Assembly: GCA_023140455.1 (NCBI GenBank)
Contig: JAGLLQ010000418.1
Location: forward strand, 1-6,498
DNA: 6,498 nucleotides
From: Desulfobacteraceae bacterium
Lineage (GTDB): Bacteria > Desulfobacterota > Desulfobacteria > Desulfobacterales > Desulfobacteraceae
Reading direction: 5' to 3'
Below the pieces are notes generated by a model that saw only the letters and a list, made by a program, of their open reading frames with translations, was not told where the DNA came from and did no database searches. The position numbers were made by a program, and so were the translations under genes. Positions 1-6,498 of this stretch are shown piece by piece; position 1 is the stretch's first letter, and every line of letters starts with the position of its first letter.

Positions 1-497
1 GATTTAAAAAATATTGTTTCAAATAATTCATTGGCAGCTTTTTGTGTAGTAAATAAAAAGAGGCTTTTTTCTTCATAATTCCATAAAACTTCATAAATAT
101 TAGGTACAGAAGGAATTCTTCTCATAAGAGTATCTATAACAAAATCTTTTATTTCTGATTTTTCATTTTTAGAAATAAAAGACCGCCCGCTTTTTTCCAA
201 TCTTTTATCTATCTCTATTGAAATATCTTTTTTTATTAACTTTGCAGGAATACTTTTTTTATCAATTCTTAAACTAAACAGAAAATAAGTACCAAAAGTA
301 AATCCGAATTTATTAAAATCTGGTTTATATGGGTTTTCAAAAGGAGCCCACCCTGCTGCAATTTCATTGTACTCGCTTTCTATTTCAGGAATAGAGTTTT
401 TTTCTAAACCGTTTTGTAAGTTTTCCATGATTGAATCATCAAATTTTCCTTCAATATGATATCTTGAAATTGATGAACTTGATGATAAAAATGCCAT
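1..497 (-). CDS. rdgC: RdgC-like recombination-associated protein, 5' part only (C-terminus off the left edge)
   Basis: Reading the minus strand from the ATG at 497-495 gives 165 codons with no stop before the window edge. The start is set by an AGGAG ribosome binding site (complement of 503-507) five bases upstream. The protein begins MAFLSSSSSISRYHIEG, has a Gly-Trp pair at residues 49-50, and then a basic stretch (IDKRLEKSGRSFISKNEKSE, about residues 94-113) leading into an 'EIKD..I.TLMRR' helix and a 'YEVLWN...KSLFLFTTQKAANELFE' segment (about 134-161). As I recall it, this order of features matches RdgC: the 'MGWVPP' site, the KLxKxEKxxLKDEV segment and the later strand-helix repeat of the E. 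coli protein. E. coli RdgC is a ring-shaped dimer that binds double-stranded DNA and restrains RecA-dependent recombination; that role is inferred here from family resemblance only. Deltaproteobacterial homologs, as I recall, start MGFLSGSASFTRYRVEG-like, which agrees with this start. It lies downstream of the amidase gene on the same strand, with a 100-base gap, so it may have its own promoter. Roughly the N-terminal three quarters of a protein of this family is probably present. Confidence 0.72.
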   Translation of the reverse strand, partial: MAFLSSSSSISRYHIEGKFDDSIMENLQNGLEKNSIPEIESEYNEIAAGWAPFENPYKPDFNKFGFTFGTYFLFSLRIDKKSIPAKLIKKDISIEIDKRLEKSGRSFISKNEKSEIKDFVIDTLMRRIPSVPNIYEVLWNYEEKSLFLFTTQKAANELFETIFFK

Positions 498-597
498 ATT
501 AACTCCTGATTTTATTATCTATTAAAATTAATAACCAAAAAAAGTACAAAAGATAATATTTATCATATATACAACTATTTAAAAAGAATTTAAATTT
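498..597. other. AT-rich gap between the amidase and the RdgC-like gene
   Basis: This 100-base gap lies between two minus-strand genes. It holds the AGGAG ribosome binding site of the RdgC-like gene (complement of 503-507), a short perfect dyad GATAA-TAT-TTATC at 552-564, and a seven-base A/T-only inverted repeat (577-583 with 589-595) just after the amidase stop. Neither repeat has the GC stem of an intrinsic terminator, and I cannot name a convincing promoter. The two genes could be read together or separately. Confidence 0.5.
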
Positions 598-1401
598 TTA
601 TAAAAGAGGCTGTTTGTCTATATCTGTTCTGTGGCTGAATACAGGCATGTTTTTTCTTACTTTTTTTATTACTTTAGGATTAATTTCACCAAAAATAATT
701 GATTCATAGTTTTCTGAAGCAGATGAAATAATTACTCCATAAGGATCAATAATCCTGCTTGATCCGCAGAAAGTTACAGAGTCGTCAACTCCTACCCGAT
801 TTGAAGCAATAAAATAAACCTGGTTCTCAATAGCTCTTGCACGTATAAGAGTATTCCAGTGTATAAGCCTTGGAAAAGGCCACGCTGAACATAACACAAG
901 TACGTCAGCACCTTTAAGCACAAGAGCCCTGCTTATTTCAGGAAATCTTAAATCATAGCATGTTAAAAGACCAAATTTTATATTATTAATTTCAACAATT
1001 TTAATATCCCTACCAGGAGTAATACAGGAACCTTCATTTAGAGGAGGGTAATCTGCAAGATGGCTTTTTCGATATTTTCCAATCACTTCTCCTGCAGGGT
1101 TTACACATAGAGTAGTATTATATATTTTACCATCTTCTCTTTCAGATAGATTACAGATTATGTTTATTTTGTTTTTTTTCCCAAGTCTTTTAATAAAATT
1201 AAAAGGATTATTAGTCTTTTCATCCCAAAAAGAAGCATGCCGGTTTATAGCCTCCATATTATATCCGGTATCAACCATTTCAGGAAATACAACAAGTTCA
1301 AAACCTTCTGTTTTGGCTTTAGATGTATAAGATGAGACTTTTTCCATGTTAGCGTCAACATCACCCAATACACATTCCATCTGAATAACACCAAGTTTCA
1401 T
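598..1401 (-). CDS. Carbon-nitrogen hydrolase, nitrilase superfamily (Nit2/omega-amidase-like branch)
   Basis: The product is a 267-residue soluble, cytoplasmic amidase-type enzyme, the usual length for a stand-alone nitrilase-fold domain. The catalytic triad is visible: Glu41 in VVFPEM, Lys112 in KYRKSHL and the nucleophile Cys148 in TCYDLRFPE. Glu123 in LNEGSCITPG fits the family's fourth conserved glutamate. The CYDLRFPE motif and a late 'MPVFSHRTD' segment (residues about 251-259) point to the Nit2/YafV-like amidases, which hydrolyse C-N bonds of small amides such as alpha-ketoglutaramate, rather than to true nitrilases. N-carbamoyl hydrolases share many of these features, so the substrate is undetermined. 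The ATG is preceded by AAAAGG (complement of 1410-1415) with an 8-base spacer, which supports the start. The stop is TAA (complement of 598-600). It is transcribed divergently from the pyruvate:ferredoxin oxidoreductase gene and co-directionally with the RdgC-like gene. No frameshift or missing catalytic residue is seen. Family assignment is firm; exact reaction is inference. Confidence 0.93.
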   Translation of the reverse strand: MKLGVIQMECVLGDVDANMEKVSSYTSKAKTEGFELVVFPEMVDTGYNMEAINRHASFWDEKTNNPFNFIKRLGKKNKINIICNLSEREDGKIYNTTLCVNPAGEVIGKYRKSHLADYPPLNEGSCITPGRDIKIVEINNIKFGLLTCYDLRFPEISRALVLKGADVLVLCSAWPFPRLIHWNTLIRARAIENQVYFIASNRVGVDDSVTFCGSSRIIDPYGVIISSASENYESIIFGEINPKVIKKVRKNMPVFSHRTDIDKQPLL

Positions 1402-1425
1402 TTTTTTAACCTTTTATATATAGTA

Positions 1426-1453
1426 GTTATACTAATTTTCGATATCAGGATAA
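1426..1453 (-). promoter_or_regulatory. Candidate sigma70-type promoter for the amidase gene
   Basis: On the minus strand a TATAAC hexamer (complement of 1426-1431, 5 of 6 matches to TATAAT) lies about 25 bases upstream of the amidase ATG. A weak TTATCC -35-like element (complement of 1448-1453) sits 16 bases further upstream. This would give a leader of roughly 20 bases carrying the AAAAGG ribosome binding site. In such AT-rich sequence -10-like hexamers arise by chance, so the call is tentative. Confidence 0.25.
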
Positions 1454-1513
1454 TAGATGTTTTGCAACTAATAATATTATAAAAGTTTTAAGAATTTAAC
1501 TGAAAATTAATGA

Positions 1514-5110
<3,597 letters not shown>

Positions 5111-5146
5111 AAGATTAATATTTAAAAATTAAGAAAATAAAAAAAT

Positions 5147-5183
5147 AAAGAGCCGGGTTGTCTTAAGCCTGGCTTTTTATTTT
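5147..5183 (+). terminator. Rho-independent terminator after the POR gene
   Basis: AGCCGGG at 5151-5157 pairs with CCTGGCT at 5168-5174 (one G-U pair) around a 10-base loop. The stem can extend outward through AAAG at 5147-5150 against the T-run, and is followed by TTTTATTTT (5175-5183). It begins about 37 bases after the POR stop codon. The A-rich flank on the left also gives a T-run on the opposite strand, so it could work in both directions, although no gene converges on it here. Confidence 0.88.
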
Positions 5184-5204
5184 AGCAAAAACAAATACCT
5201 TTTT

Positions 5205-6386
5205 ATGTCAAAAGAAAGCAAGAATTCTGATATTAAAAAAATCGTTGTAGCCTCGACTATATCCCGAACTGTTCTTAATACATCCCGCAGATTTATTTAT
5301 CCGTTTGCACCCGTGATAAGCCGGGGTCTTGGGGTACCTATAACCTTTGTTACATCATCAATTGCCATAAACCAGGCAACTTCATGTTTGTCTATTTTTA
5401 CATCTTATATTGCCGACAGGACCGGATATAGGGTAATGATGCTTTCCGGTCTTGGGGTTTTAGTTGCGGGAATGCTTATTGCCGGAGCTTTTCCTGTCTA
5501 TTATTCTCTGCTTATTGGAATGTTTCTCTGTGGCCTTGGAAAGAACTTATTTGATCCTGCTATTCAAGCATATATAAGTGAAAGAGTGCCATATAACAAA
5601 CGTGGCTTTATAATGGGAATAATGGAAACTAGCTGGGCAGGATCGACCCTTATAGGTATTCCTGTAATTGGTTTTTTAATAGATAAAGCAGGGTGGAGAT
5701 CACCGTTTTTTTTGCTGGCAGGATTAGGTTTAATATCTATTGTTCTGGTGCTGTTAACCGTAAAGGATGATTCAAAAGCAAACATTAAGAAAAAAGATAA
5801 AAAAGGTTTTACAAAAGAGATAAAAAAGTTAGTGACAAATCCGGTTCCACTAAGTGTTATGGGGTTTGCTTTTTTTGTAAGCCTTGCAAATGATAATCTT
5901 TTTGTGGTTTATGGGGCCTGGCTTGAAAAATCATTCAGCTTAAGTGTAATGGCAATAGGTGTTGCCACAATGGCCATAGGGGCAGCAGAACTCTTAGGAG
6001 AGATGTCTACCGCGACTTTAGCTGATAGGATAGGGCTTAAAAAATCAATTATATTTGGCGTAATATTAAGTACTGTGGCTTATATTACAGTTCCTTTTGT
6101 GGGAAACAAGTTATTTTTCGCCTTGTCAGCCCTTTTTTTAGTATTTCTTTTTTTTGAATTTTTTCTGGTATCCTTTCTGTCTGTATGCACAGAGCTTATG
6201 CCACAAAGTCGCGCAACTATGATGTCACTGGTTTTTCTTTGTGCAGGATTAGGGAGAATGACAGGAGCTTTCTCAGGAGGTATTATCTGGAATAGCATGG
6301 GTATAAGCGGTGTCTGTATATTTTCTGCAATTGCTAATTTTATTGCTCTTGTAGTGTTAATTCCAGGCATCAAAAAACGATTATAG
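5205..6386 (+). CDS. Major facilitator superfamily (MFS) transporter, substrate unknown
   Basis: The 393-residue product is an inner-membrane protein with about twelve hydrophobic segments in two halves, divided by a lysine-rich cytoplasmic loop (about residues 187-212). The first half has the motif-A-like loop between segments 2 and 3, ADRTGYR at 70-76; the second half repeats it as LADRIGLKK at 272-280. Segment 5 and its surroundings (VPYNKRG at 128-134, then ETSWAGSTLIGIPVIG from 141) resemble the drug/sugar-efflux-like MFS permeases annotated as 'arabinose efflux permease' relatives. Intramembrane charged residues Arg28/Arg29, Asp230, Glu262 and Glu266 would suit proton-coupled transport, but the substrate and direction cannot be read from sequence. 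The ATG at 5205 is the only reasonable start: the next in-frame Met codons (residues 78-79) would remove the first two membrane segments, and a TAA at 5130-5132 closes the frame upstream with no ATG between. No Shine-Dalgarno precedes it, and it begins just after the POR terminator. No terminator is seen downstream, so it may be co-transcribed with the next gene. Confidence 0.9.
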   Translation: MSKESKNSDIKKIVVASTISRTVLNTSRRFIYPFAPVISRGLGVPITFVTSSIAINQATSCLSIFTSYIADRTGYRVMMLSGLGVLVAGMLIAGAFPVYYSLLIGMFLCGLGKNLFDPAIQAYISERVPYNKRGFIMGIMETSWAGSTLIGIPVIGFLIDKAGWRSPFFLLAGLGLISIVLVLLTVKDDSKANIKKKDKKGFTKEIKKLVTNPVPLSVMGFAFFVSLANDNLFVVYGAWLEKSFSLSVMAIGVATMAIGAAELLGEMSTATLADRIGLKKSIIFGVILSTVAYITVPFVGNKLFFALSALFLVFLFFEFFLVSFLSVCTELMPQSRATMMSLVFLCAGLGRMTGAFSGGIIWNSMGISGVCIFSAIANFIALVVLIPGIKKRL

Positions 6387-6416
6387 CCAATACTTTCTTT
6401 ACAAGGGTTAAAACAA

Positions 6417-6455
6417 ATGGTATTTTACATAGATACAGATGATAAAAAAGCATAA
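6417..6455 (+). other. Possible 12-residue mini-ORF in the spacer after the MFS gene
   Basis: ATG at 6417 opens a frame encoding MVFYIDTDDKKA and stops at TAA 6453-6455. AAGGG at 6403-6407 lies nine bases before it, an acceptable ribosome binding site. It ends 20 bases before the ATG of the next gene. It could be a translated leader that couples to that gene, or just chance in a 89-base spacer. There is no run of regulatory codons typical of an attenuation peptide. I do not assign a function. Confidence 0.2.
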
Positions 6456-6475
6456 CATCATTAGGAGCTTAATAT

Positions 6476-6498
6476 ATGAACTCCATAGAGATTCGTTG
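6476..6498 (+). CDS. Start of an unidentified gene, cut by the right edge
   Basis: ATG at 6476 is preceded by AGGAG at 6463-6467 with an eight-base spacer, the same strength of signal as the POR and RdgC-like genes. Only seven full codons (MNSIEIR) are in the window, too few to recognise a family. It runs in the same direction as the MFS gene, 89 bases after its stop, with no terminator seen between them, so an operon is possible. Confidence 0.5.

Noticed and set aside
552..564. Perfect dyad GATAA-TAT-TTATC upstream of the RdgC-like gene as an operator
   Set aside because: It is a five-base arm in very AT-rich sequence, occurs once, and matches no operator I recognise.
577..595. Inverted repeat ATTTAAA/TTTAAAT just after the amidase stop as a possible terminator
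   Set aside because: The stem is only A and T, seven base pairs, and lacks the GC content needed for a convincing intrinsic terminator.
1471..1480. ATAATATTAT palindrome in the divergent intergenic region as a regulator site
   Set aside because: It is A/T-only, does not extend into flanking bases, and is easily expected by chance at this base composition.
5564..6373. Antisense open frames within the MFS gene (5564-5785 and 6080-6373)
   Set aside because: They are shadows of a membrane-protein coding sequence with clear motifs on the plus strand.

Overview
The window is AT-rich DNA, roughly one-third GC by eye in the genes and lower between them. It suggests an anaerobic bacterium, most likely a low-GC member of the Desulfobacterota (Desulfobacterales-like sulfate reducers and relatives). 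The assignment rests on a single-chain pyruvate:ferredoxin oxidoreductase whose key residues fall almost number-for-number where they do in the Desulfovibrio africanus enzyme, on an RdgC-like protein with the N-terminus I associate with deltaproteobacterial homologs, and on an MFS permease of a type I recall from the same group. The genus cannot be settled from this sequence.

Layout from left to right: (1) the 5' part of a minus-strand RdgC-like gene that runs off the left edge (1-497); (2) a 100-base AT-rich gap; (3) a complete minus-strand carbon-nitrogen hydrolase of the nitrilase superfamily (598-1401); (4) a 193-base divergent intergenic region that must hold the promoters of genes on both sides; (5) a complete plus-strand nifJ/por-type pyruvate:ferredoxin oxidoreductase (1595-5110), closed by a clear intrinsic terminator (about 5147-5183); (6) a plus-strand MFS transporter (5205-6386) that starts only about 20 bases after the terminator and has no visible Shine-Dalgarno; (7) a short spacer with a 12-codon mini-ORF and then the first codons of another plus-strand gene with a good ribosome binding site, cut by the right edge (6476-6498).

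Functionally, the centrepiece is the oxidoreductase, which turns pyruvate and CoA into acetyl-CoA, CO2 and reduced ferredoxin and so links carbon flow to low-potential electron supply. The nitrilase-family amidase, the MFS permease and the RdgC-like protein are not obviously part of the same pathway. The POR gene looks like its own transcription unit, with a divergent neighbour on one side and a terminator on the other. This looks like ordinary chromosomal housekeeping sequence. I see no mobile element, CRISPR array, RNA gene or previously undescribed system, and the findings below are modest.
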